64,000 bases of DNA from an uncultured Prevotellaceae bacterium (GCA_900318815.1 ONMA01000027.1:1-64000), one strand, 5' to 3'. Counted from the stretch's first letter, positions 23,301 through 32,734 are shown. A program made the numbers and translations. Notes: generated by a model not told the origin, from the letters alone.

Positions 23301-25134
23301 CAACAGCACTTTGTTCGCCCTGCCCACCGAGGACCTCGTAGCCGGCCAGAAGGCAACCATCGTGGCCACCGTCAACGTGGAGGACAACACCAGCGAGACG
23401 ACAACCGTGACCAAGGAATATGACATCGTTGACAGTGCCGTAGCTACAGAACCCGTCTTCGAGGTTACTGCACAGGATGTCGAGGTTGAGTGGGGGGCCG
23501 AGAAGTTCGACGTGGTAGCTACTGTGAAGAACGTAAGCGAGGTGAATGCCGAGAACATCACAGTGAGCCTGTTCTACAACAGCACCATCGCAACCCAGAC
23601 CATCAGTGTCCTTGCTAACAACGAGACTACCGTCACCTTCGCCGATGTGCAGAATCCCTTTGCCAAGGCTGGTGAGTACACCATGTATGTGCAGGCTCCG
23701 AAGACGCAGGCCGAAGTGAAGATCACCGTGAAGCCCGAACCCGTCGTTCCCGTCATCGACATGGCTCTGACCACTATCCACGGACTCGGAAAGATTGACC
23801 TGCAGGCTGAGAACAAGGTTTCTGTTTGGTACAAGAACGAGGGTAATGTCGATGTGCAGGGCGTCACCATCAAGGTGGCCGTCAATGGCAGCGAAGGCGA
23901 GACCAAGGCCATCAATGCCATCGTGAAGCCCGAGGAAACTGGCTACATCGAGTTCACACTGCCTACCGACGGCCTGACCGCCAGCGAGACCGCTACCGTA
24001 GTGGCCACTGTTACTATCGAGGGCGATGCCAACGCTGAGAACAACAGCGTGGAGCAGAGCTACGAGGTGGTCGACGGTACGCCCGTTGAGCCTACCTTCT
24101 CCGTCACTGCCGAGAATGTGACCGTCGAATATGGTGCTGAGAGTTTCAATATCGTTGCAACGATTAAGAACACCAGCGAGGTGACGGCCAACGGCCTGAC
24201 CGTGAGACTGCTGAAGGGTATCACTGAGGTAGAAACCAAGACCCTCAACGAATCCCTTGCAGCCGGTGCAGAAGTTAATGTGACCTTCACCGTTGCCGGT
24301 CCTTTCGAGGCTGGTACCACAGCTTACTATTATGTGCAGGCGGCAGAGGCTCAGGCCAATGTAGAAGTCACCTTCGCCGAGGAGCCTGTGCAGCCGGTGA
24401 TAGACCTGGCCATCACTTCTATCAGCGGCACGCCGAGCCTTGATGCAACTGCCTATCTGACCGTGTTTGTAGAGAACAAGGGCAACGTCGATGTACAGAA
24501 TGCTACCGTCACCTTGAAGGCCGGCGAGAAGCTGCTTGGCACTGGCACAGTATCACCCAAGGCCGGCGGCAGCAGTTTCTGCTCGATTGCCGTAGCTGCC
24601 GACAAGCTCACCGTGGGTGAGAACACGTTCACCGCTACCGTTGAGGTGGAGGGTGACGTGGATCTTACCAACAACACCTTGGAGAAGACCTATACGCTCA
24701 CAGCCGAGCCTGTGCTCAGCTTCACAGCCAATGACATCACCGTAGGAAAGAGCGATACCGAGATTCCTGTGGCTGTCATCGTGAAGAACACCGGCAAGGG
24801 TGTTGCCAAGAACGTTGCCGTGAAGGTCTACAGCGAGGCTGGTGCTGAGCTTGGTTTGACAACCATCGAGACGATTGCCGCAGGTGGTGAGAAGACTGCT
24901 CTCATCATGATTACCAACACCTTCACCGACAAGGGTAAGCTGCAGATATGGGTAGCTGGTGTTGATGGCGTGAAATGGGTCAACGTAACCGTCACTGAGT
25001 CTACTGCTATCGCAGCCATCAAGGCTCAGTATGGCGAGAACGTGAAGATCTACACGCTCACCGGCAAACTCGTTGACAACGTGAAGAAGGGTGGTCTCTA
25101 CATCGTCAACGGCAAGAAGATGGTGGTAAAGTAA
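20380..25134 (+). CDS. Giant secreted CARDB-like repeat protein, 1584 aa
   Basis: A signal peptide (MIKTFRLMLLAAFTMLWGST) precedes a beta-rich domain (about 23-148). About thirteen ~100-residue beta-sandwich units follow in two alternating types: one starts like ATFTVTAENVTVPYDATSFE, the other like DMALTQIQGVSEINL with VWYKNEGNV. Both fit CARDB-like (cell adhesion related) domains, so it is probably an extracellular adhesin or stalk. The end, IYTLTGKLVDNVKKGGLYIV then NGKKMVVK, is the short sorting-like tail of Prevotella secreted proteins. Units near residues 510-545 and 1268-1303 (both with VTANGLTV.LLKGITEV and TKTLNESLA-like sequence) are nearly identical at DNA level (about 21905-21980 and 24178-24255), indicating recent internal duplication. 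It has its own promoter and is monocistronic. Confidence 0.85.
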   Translation: MIKTFRLMLLAAFTMLWGSTFAEETVVTWNASTEVSQGFFNVGDDLTLKWEEASGDQAPSYNSSKTAVSMKTNNKVTVAGADANVTISEIVFSFDNSSYPGLSANVGSTSSSYTDNTTTWTGEANSITFTAGGARLIKSIKVTYTGKAATVAKAPVLNITNSNIADTYDMDANSVFVVYYENTGNAAAENAELTLYVDGNANKTESLGQIAMGATGLWKNMKYDLTNLAAGDHQVYLSLTADNADAFTTEAKTVTFTKAAPEATFTVTAENVTVPYDATSFEVKATVTNTSDVAATGVQLLLQRNAQNVVAPQTFDFAANESKEVTFTITAPEGGFTAGTTNYWVYVKAYEKNKATQEVTVTVEEAPFVEKKDLAITEILGTLDLGKTTNDVRISVQNNGNVDITDAPVTLKAGESTLGTATVSATAGQYGWCTIAVASEGLQAGQLAVTATVEVEGDETPADNTMEATLTVNAAAAPEATFTVTAEDVTVPYDATSFEIKATIKNTSEVTANGLTVQLLKGITEVDSKTLNESLAPGAEVEVTFTINEIDKNALKYYVRVGNKAQAEVTVTYAEAPVAQTVDMALTQIQGVSEINLSQENTVMVWYKNEGNVATTATISATLNGTALTAQTVENVAAEVQNYVTFTLPVEGLTAGETATFEATIAAEGDTNAENNTMSKTLNIVSGETNPAAEIAINPISGWEVQAGEQEVSVTVTLFNNGEVEAKDVKVELYKSYGDNLCEPQTVDVPVGEGTNWKNITFRFNYTFEAGKDYEFTAYTNYVDADNSNQMQKFTLTCPVPVADVAIAKIANIEATTEDNVKVNATLKNNSTFAAKEVKVGVYKVEDLEYKLVGIQQTVEEIAAGEEAGVEFSLGQMEAGNYTYYVRILSIDGTTVTTTRDVTIKVSEPVVPVIDVALTQMSLTNGHIDLAAASNILTLWVENKGNVAADATVNVTLNGTALESHSVNLKAGKSNSTLFALPTEDLVAGQKATIVATVNVEDNTSETTTVTKEYDIVDSAVATEPVFEVTAQDVEVEWGAEKFDVVATVKNVSEVNAENITVSLFYNSTIATQTISVLANNETTVTFADVQNPFAKAGEYTMYVQAPKTQAEVKITVKPEPVVPVIDMALTTIHGLGKIDLQAENKVSVWYKNEGNVDVQGVTIKVAVNGSEGETKAINAIVKPEETGYIEFTLPTDGLTASETATVVATVTIEGDANAENNSVEQSYEVVDGTPVEPTFSVTAENVTVEYGAESFNIVATIKNTSEVTANGLTVRLLKGITEVETKTLNESLAAGAEVNVTFTVAGPFEAGTTAYYYVQAAEAQANVEVTFAEEPVQPVIDLAITSISGTPSLDATAYLTVFVENKGNVDVQNATVTLKAGEKLLGTGTVSPKAGGSSFCSIAVAADKLTVGENTFTATVEVEGDVDLTNNTLEKTYTLTAEPVLSFTANDITVGKSDTEIPVAVIVKNTGKGVAKNVAVKVYSEAGAELGLTTIETIAAGGEKTALIMITNTFTDKGKLQIWVAGVDGVKWVNVTVTESTAIAAIKAQYGENVKIYTLTGKLVDNVKKGGLYIVNGKKMVVK

Positions 25135-25150
25135 GAGCGATATATCTCTT

Positions 25151-25262
25151 AGTGAAGAGTGAAGAGTGAAGAGTGAAGAGTGAAGAATTTGCTACCGCAT
25201 CAGGTAAGCACACATCCCTGCGGTAGCAAATTCTTCTCTCTTCATTCTTCACTCTTCACTTT
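25151..25262. repeat. Repeat B hairpin between the adhesin and fumarase genes
   Basis: GTGAAGAGTGAAGA units lead into GAAGAATTTGCTACCGCA (25182-25199), which pairs exactly with TGCGGTAGCAAATTCTTC (25219-25236). TTCATTCTTCACTCTTCACT closes it. It can form a long stem and may end transcription. GAAGAATTTGCTACCGC also occurs at about 48262-48278. Confidence 0.75.
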
Positions 25263-25303
25263 ACTTTTCTAAGCGAAAGTTTTGTACTTTCAAGTTTTTT
25301 ATT

Positions 25304-25311
25304 TACTTTTG
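25304..25311 (+). promoter_or_regulatory. Promoter -7 box, TACTTTTG
   Basis: Followed by CAC, 38 bases before the fumarase ATG. Confidence 0.65.
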
Positions 25312-25349
25312 CACACGACAAAACTACCAAACAACCAAATTTACAAACT

Positions 25350-27002
25350 ATGGCAACACCAGTAGCATTCAAGTACGCCCCCATGTTCCAGCTGGGCGAA
25401 GACAAAACTCAGTACAGACTTCTTTCGAAAGAAGGCGTTACTACCGCCGAGTTCGAAGGCAAGGAAATCGTGAAAGTGTCCAAGGAAGCACTCACACTCC
25501 TCGCACAGCAGGCCTTCCACGACGTGGAGTTCATGCTGCGCCGTGAGCATAACCAGCAGGTGGCTCAGATCCTCACCGATCCCGAGGCTTCCGAAAACGA
25601 CAAATACGTTGCACTCCAGTTCCTACGCAACGCTGAGGTGGCCTGCAAGGGCATCCTCCCCTTCTGCCAGGATACCGGCACCGCCATCATTCATGGCGAA
25701 AAGGGACAGCAGGTCTGGACTGGCTTCGAGGACGAAGAGGCACTGAGCCTCGGCGTCTATAACACCTACACACAGGATAACCTGCGCTACTCGCAGAACG
25801 CACCGCTCACCATGTACGATGAGGTGAACACGCGCTGCAACCTCCCGGCACAGATTGACATTGAGGCTTGCGAGGGCGCCGAATACAGGTTCGTCATGGT
25901 CGCCAAAGGTGGCGGTTCGGCCAACAAGACTTATTTCTATCCCATGACCAAGGCCACCATACAGAACGAAGGCACGCTGCTGCCCTTCCTCGTGGAGAAG
26001 ATGAAGAGCTTAGGCACCGCTGCCTGCCCGCCCTACCACATCGCCTTTGTCATCGGTGGCACCAGCGCCGAGAAGAACCTGCTCACCGTCAAGCTCGCTT
26101 CTATTAAGTACTACGACGAGCTGCCCACCACGGGCGACGAGACGGGACGCGCCTTCCGCGACATCGACTTGGAGAACAAACTGCTCGTAGAGGCCCACAA
26201 GATTGGACTCGGAGCTCAGTTCGGCGGTAAGGCACTGGCCCACGACATCCGCGTCATCCGACTGCCACGCCACGGAGCTTCATGCCCCATCGGCATGGGC
26301 GTCAGCTGCTCTGCCGACCGTAACATCAAGGCCAAGATCAACCGCGACGGTATCTGGTTGGAGAAGATGGACGAGAACCCCACCGAACTGATTCCCGAAG
26401 AGCTGCGCAAGCCGGGCGAGGGCACGAAGGGCATTGAGATTGACCTGAACCAGGGCATTGATGCCGTGCGCAAGGAACTGTCGAAATATCCCGTATCGAC
26501 CCGCGTCAACCTGAAGGGCACCATCATCGTGGCCCGCGACATCGCACACGCCAAACTGAAGGCTCGCTTGGACGCCGGTGAAGGCATGCCCGAATACTTC
26601 AAGAAATATCCCGTACTCTATGCCGGACCTGCCAAGACTCCCGAGGGCTATCCCTGTGGCTCAATGGGACCCACCACGGCCAACCGCATGGATCCCTACG
26701 TCGACGAGTTCCAGGCCAACGGTGCCTCTCTGGTCATGATTGCCAAGGGCAACCGCTCACAGCAGGTCACAGACGCCTGCCAGAAGCATGGCGGCTTCTA
26801 CTTAGGCACTATCGGAGGCGTGGCTGCCGTGCTCTCGCAGTCGAGCATCAAGAGCATCGAGTGCGTCGAATATCCCGAACTGGGCATGGAGGCCATCTGG
26901 AAGATTGAGGTCGAGGACTTCCCCGCCTTTATCCTCGTCGATGACAAGGGCAACGACTTCTTCAAACAGCTGAAGCCCTGGACACCTTGCCAGAAGGGGT
27001 AA
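25350..27002 (+). CDS. Class I fumarate hydratase, 550 aa
   Basis: Class I fumarases interconvert fumarate and malate with an oxygen-sensitive [4Fe-4S] cluster. The protein matches the fused alpha+beta form of normal length (~550 aa). Visible landmarks are [15 protein letters not shown] (cluster Cys near 108), [47 protein letters not shown] (further Cys near 310-318), and the C-terminal part [20 protein letters not shown] with [15 protein letters not shown]. In Bacteroidales the enzyme serves the reductive branch from oxaloacetate to succinate. It has its own promoter at 25304-25311. Whether fumarase A or B type cannot be decided, so no symbol is given. Confidence 0.95.
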   Translation: MATPVAFKYAPMFQLGEDKTQYRLLSKEGVTTAEFEGKEIVKVSKEALTLLAQQAFHDVEFMLRREHNQQVAQILTDPEASENDKYVALQFLRNAEVACKGILPFCQDTGTAIIHGEKGQQVWTGFEDEEALSLGVYNTYTQDNLRYSQNAPLTMYDEVNTRCNLPAQIDIEACEGAEYRFVMVAKGGGSANKTYFYPMTKATIQNEGTLLPFLVEKMKSLGTAACPPYHIAFVIGGTSAEKNLLTVKLASIKYYDELPTTGDETGRAFRDIDLENKLLVEAHKIGLGAQFGGKALAHDIRVIRLPRHGASCPIGMGVSCSADRNIKAKINRDGIWLEKMDENPTELIPEELRKPGEGTKGIEIDLNQGIDAVRKELSKYPVSTRVNLKGTIIVARDIAHAKLKARLDAGEGMPEYFKKYPVLYAGPAKTPEGYPCGSMGPTTANRMDPYVDEFQANGASLVMIAKGNRSQQVTDACQKHGGFYLGTIGGVAAVLSQSSIKSIECVEYPELGMEAIWKIEVEDFPAFILVDDKGNDFFKQLKPWTPCQKG

Positions 27003-27028
27003 TATAAAGCCCCCCCAAAAAAACAAAG

Positions 27029-27131
27029 CCCCAAAAGCCCACCCAAGCCCTCCCAAAGGGAGGGATGTTTAGATAGATAAAACAAAGAGCCCACCCAAGC
27101 CCTCCCAAAGGGAGGGATGTTTAGATAGATA
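27029..27131. repeat. Two tandem copies of palindromic repeat A with a shared AGATAGATAA flank
   Basis: Units at about 27029-27080 and 27086-27131, each CCCACCCAAGCCCTCCCAAA, GGGAGGGATGTT and TAGATAGATAA. They fill the gap between the fumarase and M6 protease genes. Confidence 0.85.
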
Positions 27132-27148
27132 ATGCCAATTATTTAGTC

Positions 27149-29350
27149 ATGGATTATTCATCAGTTTTTGTAACCAAACATCCCCTCCTTCGGAGGGGCT
27201 TGGGGTGGCTTTTCCTCTTCACTCTCTTCACTCCTATTTCCGCCACTCGCGTCAAAAGCGAATGGCGACTGTACTTCCAGCCTGACGGCTCTTCCCTCCA
27301 GCTCCTGTGCTGCGGCGACGAATACTCCTCCTTCTTCCTGAATCGCGACGGACAGCGGCTTACACGCGACAGCCTGGGCTTCTTCCAGGTGCTTTCACCT
27401 GAAGAGAACGGCAGCTGTACCCGCACCCGACAACGACCCTTGCGCCGTTTGCCCCTGTCACAGTGGAACCCGCAACGCACCTACCGACAGATGGTCATCC
27501 TCTTTTCTTTCTCCGATACCGACTTCCAGTCAATGAAACCACGGGAGACCTACGACTCCATCTTCAACTCGCCGGGGTTCAACCGCATGAACGGCCCCGG
27601 CTGCGTGGCCGACTACTTCCGCAACCAGTCGGGTAGCTTGTTCAACTTGCAGTTCGATGTCTTCGGTCCCTACAAGGTAAGCGGCAATGCGCAGGGGGTG
27701 GAGCATCCGGATGAGTCGACGCGCCACTTCGGCGTGGAACAGATACGGGAAGCCACTAAGCTCATGCTGGAAGACAACCGCTCGCTCGACTTCTCAGCCT
27801 ACGACTGGAACGGTGACGGGCATGTCAATCAGGTGGTCTACGTCTATGCCGGCTATAGCGGCAACCAGACAGAACCGAAATGCTTTGGCCATATCTGGCC
27901 TCACACCTCTTCCATCGGAAGCATTGCTACCCCCGACGGACATCTCATCGACACTTACAGCGTCAGCGGCGAACTGTGGGCCAGCGACACCTCCTGCGGT
28001 ATTGGCACCATCTGCCATGAGTTCTCCCACACCCTGGGTCTGCCCGACATCTACCCCACTGGCAACAGCCAGGACTATTCCGTCGTCGACGAATGGGATT
28101 TGATGGACGGTGGCAACTTCACCAACTGGGGATGGTGCCCGCCCAACTACACGGCCTTGGAGAAGATGCTCTTGGGCTGGCTCACGCCCATTGAACTGAC
28201 CGAACCTGCCACCATCACCGACATGAAGCCTGTGGCCGACGGCGGCGAGGCTTATCTCATCAGGCACACCGACAGCGAATACCTGCTCTTGGAGAACCGT
28301 CAGTGGCACGGCTGGGACTATGGTCTGCCCGGTCAGGGACTGGTGGTCTACCACGTCAACTACGATGCCGACGCTTGGCAGGCTAACGAGGTCAACTCCA
28401 TGGCCAACCGGTATCGCTTCGAACTGATGCCTGCCGACAATCTCAATTACAAGGCATGGGATATCCGCATGTCGGCAAAAGGCAGTGCAGGCACCATCGA
28501 CGTCTACCGCAACGCTCCCAGGCTGAACAGCTACTATCTCAGTTCGGCTGCTTTTCCCTGGACCAACGACTCAACACAGGCTGTGTACGACATGCTCTCC
28601 GACACGACCGCACCCGCAACTGTCATGCACAACGAAAACAACCTTGCATCTAACCTGTTGTCAAAGCCCGTCACCAACATCTGCATGACCGATGACGGTC
28701 TCGTTTCCTTCGACTTTCAAGGCGACATGAGCCGACGCATACTCGTCAACTTCTCCCCTTTCGGACAGGCTACTTTCTATAGTTCGAAGTGTGCCCACCT
28801 GATGCCCGACGGGCTGACGGCCAGTGTCATCACGGGCGTTGCCAACCAGCAACTGCTCTACCAACCCATTGCCGGAAAAGCTACAGGCGGTCGGCTCATA
28901 CCCAAGTGTACCGCTGTCTTTCTCACGAACGACACCGACGTCTCCATCGCTAACTGCATCCTCGAAGGCACCGACGATAACACCACCTACGACGGGCCTA
29001 ACCTGTTAGCAGGCACCGACACCCCGTCCATGACCACCAGCAATGGCACCGACGATTGCCTGTTCTACAAGCTCACATACGGCTACACCCCCGAGACGGG
29101 CGAAGCTTTTGGCTGGTTCTGGGGCGAGGCCAACGGCGGCCCCTTCATGATAGATGCCCACAAGGCATGGCTTGCCCTGCCTAAGTCGCAGGCAAGCCGA
29201 GGCTTCATAGCAGGTCATCACCCCGCATCTATCGACCCATCCCCGTCGCCCGCCATCTACTACGACCTGCAAGGCCGACATATAAGCGGGAACCGACTCC
29301 CGAAGGGCCTATATATATATAAAGGTAAGAAAATCGTTATCTCCCAATGA
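27149..29350 (+). CDS. Secreted M6-type metalloprotease, 733 aa
   Basis: The zinc site HEFSHTLGLPD (H290, E291, H294, D300) has the HExxHxxGxxD form of M6 (immune inhibitor A-like) proteases. A preceding GCVADYFRNQSGSLFNLQFD and YDWNGDGHVNQVVYVYAGYS, and a following DEWDLMDGGNFTNWGWCPPN, are family signatures. The C-terminal third is beta-rich and ends IYYDLQGRHI...KGLYIYKGKKIVISQ, a sorting-like tail. The signal peptide contains one in-frame copy of repeat A (KHPLLRRGLGWLF, residues 10-22). The next gene overlaps by four bases (ATGA), and a close paralogue follows at 30043. Likely a secreted host- or diet-protein protease. Confidence 0.9.
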   Translation: MDYSSVFVTKHPLLRRGLGWLFLFTLFTPISATRVKSEWRLYFQPDGSSLQLLCCGDEYSSFFLNRDGQRLTRDSLGFFQVLSPEENGSCTRTRQRPLRRLPLSQWNPQRTYRQMVILFSFSDTDFQSMKPRETYDSIFNSPGFNRMNGPGCVADYFRNQSGSLFNLQFDVFGPYKVSGNAQGVEHPDESTRHFGVEQIREATKLMLEDNRSLDFSAYDWNGDGHVNQVVYVYAGYSGNQTEPKCFGHIWPHTSSIGSIATPDGHLIDTYSVSGELWASDTSCGIGTICHEFSHTLGLPDIYPTGNSQDYSVVDEWDLMDGGNFTNWGWCPPNYTALEKMLLGWLTPIELTEPATITDMKPVADGGEAYLIRHTDSEYLLLENRQWHGWDYGLPGQGLVVYHVNYDADAWQANEVNSMANRYRFELMPADNLNYKAWDIRMSAKGSAGTIDVYRNAPRLNSYYLSSAAFPWTNDSTQAVYDMLSDTTAPATVMHNENNLASNLLSKPVTNICMTDDGLVSFDFQGDMSRRILVNFSPFGQATFYSSKCAHLMPDGLTASVITGVANQQLLYQPIAGKATGGRLIPKCTAVFLTNDTDVSIANCILEGTDDNTTYDGPNLLAGTDTPSMTTSNGTDDCLFYKLTYGYTPETGEAFGWFWGEANGGPFMIDAHKAWLALPKSQASRGFIAGHHPASIDPSPSPAIYYDLQGRHISGNRLPKGLYIYKGKKIVISQ
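27178..27212. repeat. Palindromic repeat A inside the M6 protease signal peptide
   Basis: ACATCCCCTCCTTCGGAGGG then GCTTGGGGTGGCTT, coding HPLLRRGLGWLF. Confidence 0.8.
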
Positions 29351-30021
29351 AGACCGAACCGATGAAGAATTTCTGGATGCTCTCATTTGCACTGCTGGCA
29401 ATGTGCGGATGGATGGCCTGTAGCAACGACTCCGAGGAGCCGCAGACCTACGAGCGTATGGTCATGTCACCGGCACGTGGCAGCCACCAGTCGTTCAGTC
29501 TTCCTGAGATGAAGTCCGGGATAGCCAGCACCGCCATAATGCCCGACTGGATTAGCTCGCTCGTCATAACGCTTAACGACGGCACACCATCCATCGCGTT
29601 CGACATTGCCGACAACATGGACACTATCGCGCGCAGCACCCAGCTCGCCTTCAAGGATAATCCCGGCAACGTGTACCTGTTGCACATCGAACAGCAGGCC
29701 GCCAAGACACAGACAATGACGGTCAACATGACGGCCAACGGCAGCGGACAACAACTGAAACTGGCAAGTGCCACATTCCCTGTCCTGAAAATCAACAACC
29801 CAGCCAACTGGCTGAGCATCCTGCCCGACGACTCGCAACAGACCGTCAGCCTGACGGCAACTCCCAACACGACGGGAGCCATACGAACCGGCCAGGCCGT
29901 CATCATCGGCGACGACAGAAACTGGACAATCCTGCACATCACTCAAAACGTCCTGAACAACGCAGCCGACAGCCCGCACGACACTCCAAGCGACCAGCCG
30001 GCCTACAGCAGAAACAATTAA
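29347..30021 (+). CDS. Lipoprotein with BACON-like repeats, 224 aa
   Basis: ATG 29347 overlaps the stop of the M6 gene (ATGA); a second ATG at 29362 is also possible. The signal ends CGWMACSND, a lipobox at Cys22. The rest appears to hold two beta-sandwich units, the second containing INNPANWLSILPDDSQQTVS, TATPNTTGAIRTGQAVI and WTILHITQN. This resembles BACON/Ig-like domains of Bacteroidales surface proteins (W-L then repeated strands and a closing I-x-Q). It sits between two M6 proteases in one operon, so it could anchor, chaperone or inhibit them; this is inference from context. Confidence 0.7.
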   Translation: MKTEPMKNFWMLSFALLAMCGWMACSNDSEEPQTYERMVMSPARGSHQSFSLPEMKSGIASTAIMPDWISSLVITLNDGTPSIAFDIADNMDTIARSTQLAFKDNPGNVYLLHIEQQAAKTQTMTVNMTANGSGQQLKLASATFPVLKINNPANWLSILPDDSQQTVSLTATPNTTGAIRTGQAVIIGDDRNWTILHITQNVLNNAADSPHDTPSDQPAYSRNN

Positions 30022-30042
30022 CAGCACTATAAACACTGATTT

Positions 30043-31746
30043 ATGAAACTACGCAACATCATCATCCTGACATTGACAGTCATCCTGCCACAAGCTCTCC
30101 TGGCATCACGAGTCAAGAGCGAGTGGAAGACCTATACCCAGCCCGACGGCACCACGCTCGTACTACAGCTTTGCGGCGACGAGCACTTCACCTGCTACAG
30201 GGCCGACGATGGTCGTCTCTTTACACTCGACAGCTTAGGCATCTTCCAGCCGCTCAACCCGCAGCAGGCCAGTCAACAGGCAACCCATGCACGGAAGGCC
30301 ATGCGCCACCTGCCTGCCATCAACACCAACTGGAATCCAAACAAGATCTACAGGCAGATGGTCGTTCTCGTGGCTCCCTCCGACGTGGATTTCTCGGCCT
30401 CCGACCCGCATGCGTTCTTCGACTCCATGCTCAACGAGCCTGGGTTCAACAAAAGACAGGGTGTAGGCTGCGTGGCCGACTACTTCCGCGAACAGTCGGG
30501 CGGTCTGTTCAACTTGCAGTTCGATGTCTTCGGCCCCTATAAGGCCAGCCAGGTTGCGCAGCCATACACCAACCCCAACAGTAAGACGCACAATCATGGA
30601 AATTCCTATATGCTCGATGCCTTACAGACATTGCTGGCCGAAGAGACCGAACTGGACTTCTCACCCTACGACTGGAACAACGACGGCTACGTCGATCAGG
30701 TCGTCGCCATCTGTGCCGGCTATGGCGGCAACACGGGGGGCGAGAACTTCTATGGATACCTCTGGCCTAACACCTCTTCCCTGAGCAAGACGCTGACCAC
30801 CCACGACGGGAAGAAGATAAGTGCCTACTCTGTCAGTCCCGAGCTATGGCCCAACAAGGCTTCCTGTGGCATAGGCACCGTCTGCCATGAGTTCTCCCAC
30901 TGCCTGGGCCTGCCCGACATCTATCCCACAAACGGCTGGGTCTTCAGCGCAGTCGACGAGTGGGACCTGATGGACGGCGGCAACTATACCAACTACGGAT
31001 GGTGCCCGCCCAACTATTCGGCCCTGGAGAAGATGCTTTTAGGATGGCTCACGCCCACTGAGCTGACTGAGCCTGCCACCATCACCGGCATGAAACCCGT
31101 CAGTGAGGGCGGCGAAGTCTACCTCATCAGGCACACCGACAATGAATATCTGCTCTTAGAGAACCGCCAGCATACGGGCTGGGACGCAGGAACGCCCGGC
31201 AGCGGACTGATTATCTTCCACGTGAACTACAAGGAATCGCTATGGCGTAACAATAGGGTCAACGATACCCAGAACCAGCTCAACTACGACATCATACATG
31301 CCGACGGGCTGGACTACACACAGTGGGATAACCTGATGGATGAGAGAGGCATCAGTTCATCATGGCAGAACAAGCCCATGATGAACAACTGGCATCTCAG
31401 CACCTCACCCTACCCCTGGGCCACCGACTCCACCGAGACCAATAACCAGCTCACCGACGAGTCCTCGCCCGCCCCGGTCATGTTCAACAAAAACGCCGAC
31501 GGAAGTCTCCTGCTGTCGAAGCCCATCACCAACATACAGGTATCGGCCGACGGCTATGTCTCGTTCAACTTCATGGGCGGCGACCCCACCGCCATCAGCA
31601 TCCCGGTCGAAAGCCCCCGCGACAAGACGGCAACAGGCAGGCAGGGACTCTACGACCTGCAGGGACATCGCCGCAAGGGTGCCACCGGCAAGGGACTCTA
31701 TATCGAGATAAGACAAGACGGAACAATCCGAAAGGTAATTATATAA
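30043..31746 (+). CDS. Secreted M6-type metalloprotease, second copy, 567 aa
   Basis: Clearly paralogous to the 27149 gene: RVKSEWKTYTQPDGTTLVLQ, NKIYRQMVVLV, GVGCVADYFREQSGGLFNLQ, YDWNNDGYVDQVVAICAGYG, the zinc motif HEFSHCLGLPD (H282, E283, H286, D292), and DEWDLMDGGNYTNYGWCPPN. It is ~165 residues shorter because the extra C-terminal beta-rich domain is missing; it ends with the tail GLYDLQGHRRKGATGKGLYI. Its signal peptide (MKLRNIIILTLTVILPQALL) is ordinary and shows what the paralogue's signal would look like without the repeat. Last protease of the operon; NagB follows 31 bases later. Confidence 0.9.
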   Translation: MKLRNIIILTLTVILPQALLASRVKSEWKTYTQPDGTTLVLQLCGDEHFTCYRADDGRLFTLDSLGIFQPLNPQQASQQATHARKAMRHLPAINTNWNPNKIYRQMVVLVAPSDVDFSASDPHAFFDSMLNEPGFNKRQGVGCVADYFREQSGGLFNLQFDVFGPYKASQVAQPYTNPNSKTHNHGNSYMLDALQTLLAEETELDFSPYDWNNDGYVDQVVAICAGYGGNTGGENFYGYLWPNTSSLSKTLTTHDGKKISAYSVSPELWPNKASCGIGTVCHEFSHCLGLPDIYPTNGWVFSAVDEWDLMDGGNYTNYGWCPPNYSALEKMLLGWLTPTELTEPATITGMKPVSEGGEVYLIRHTDNEYLLLENRQHTGWDAGTPGSGLIIFHVNYKESLWRNNRVNDTQNQLNYDIIHADGLDYTQWDNLMDERGISSSWQNKPMMNNWHLSTSPYPWATDSTETNNQLTDESSPAPVMFNKNADGSLLLSKPITNIQVSADGYVSFNFMGGDPTAISIPVESPRDKTATGRQGLYDLQGHRRKGATGKGLYIEIRQDGTIRKVII

Positions 31747-31777
31747 TTAATTTCTAACAACAAAAACAAACACAATT

Positions 31778-32572
31778 ATGAGAGTAATCATTGAGCCGAA
31801 TTATGATTTGATGTCACAGTGGGCAGCAAATCATGTCATCGAACGTATTAACGCAGCAAAGCCCACGAAGGAGAAGCCCTTTGTGCTGGGTCTCCCCACA
31901 GGCTCGTCACCCATTGGCATGTATCGTGCCTTAGTAAAGGCCTGTCAGGAGGGCAAGGTCTCGTTCAAGAACGTGCTGACGTTCAACATGGACGAATATG
32001 TGGGCCTGCCCGAAGAGCATCCCGAGAGCTATCACTCGTTCATGTTCAGCAACCTGTTCAACCACATCGACTGCCCCAAGGAGAACATCCACATCCTCAA
32101 TGGCAACGCCAAGGACCTCGTTGCCGAGTGTACACACTACGAGCAGATGATTGAGGAGGCCGGCGGCATCGACCTGTTCCTCGGAGGCATCGGCCCCGAC
32201 GGCCACATCGCCTTCAACGAGCCGGGTTCGTCGCTCACTTCACGCACCCGCCAGAAGACGCTGACCACCGACACCATCATCGCCAACTCGCGCTTCTTCG
32301 ACAACGACATCACCAAGGTGCCCAAGACGGCACTCACCGTCGGCGTAGGCACCGTGATGGCTGCCAAGGAAGTAATGATCCTGGTCAATGGCCACGCCAA
32401 GTGCCGCGCACTGAAGGCTGCCATCGAGGGAAGCGTCAACCACATGTGGACCATCTCTGCCCTGCAGATGCACCAGCACGGCATCATCGTCGCCGACGAG
32501 GCTGCCTGCGACGAACTCAAGGTGGGCACCTACCGCTACTTCAAGGACATCGAGCGCTACAACCTGCTCTAA
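31778..32572 (+). CDS. nagB: Glucosamine-6-phosphate deaminase, 264 aa
   Basis: Converts glucosamine-6-phosphate to fructose-6-phosphate and ammonia, the entry of amino sugars to glycolysis. Length and motifs are those of Nag[19 protein letters not shown] (phosphate binding), [20 protein letters not shown] (catalytic Asp and flanks), [20 protein letters not shown] (catalytic Asp/His region), [17 protein letters not shown] and [16 protein letters not shown]. It may be read with the upstream protease operon (31-base gap) or from an undetected promoter. A strong terminator follows. Confidence 0.95.
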   Translation: MRVIIEPNYDLMSQWAANHVIERINAAKPTKEKPFVLGLPTGSSPIGMYRALVKACQEGKVSFKNVLTFNMDEYVGLPEEHPESYHSFMFSNLFNHIDCPKENIHILNGNAKDLVAECTHYEQMIEEAGGIDLFLGGIGPDGHIAFNEPGSSLTSRTRQKTLTTDTIIANSRFFDNDITKVPKTALTVGVGTVMAAKEVMILVNGHAKCRALKAAIEGSVNHMWTISALQMHQHGIIVADEAACDELKVGTYRYFKDIERYNLL

Positions 32573-32595
32573 TCTCCGTGAATCCCTACTGTAAC

Positions 32596-32638
32596 CGCTT
32601 CGCGGACTGCTTTCTTGTCAGTCCGCGAAGCGTTTTTT
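32596..32638 (+). terminator. Intrinsic terminator after nagB
   Basis: CGCTTCGCGGACTG (32596-32609) pairs perfectly with CAGTCCGCGAAGCG (32619-32632), followed by six Ts. Confidence 0.95.
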
Positions 32639-32734
32639 CGGCCTGCCATCCACGATTGACTGACATAGAATAGCAAATTACCGCAAAACGAATGATTTAC
32701 GCCCGATAAATTTGGCGTTTTCCACGATTTTTCT

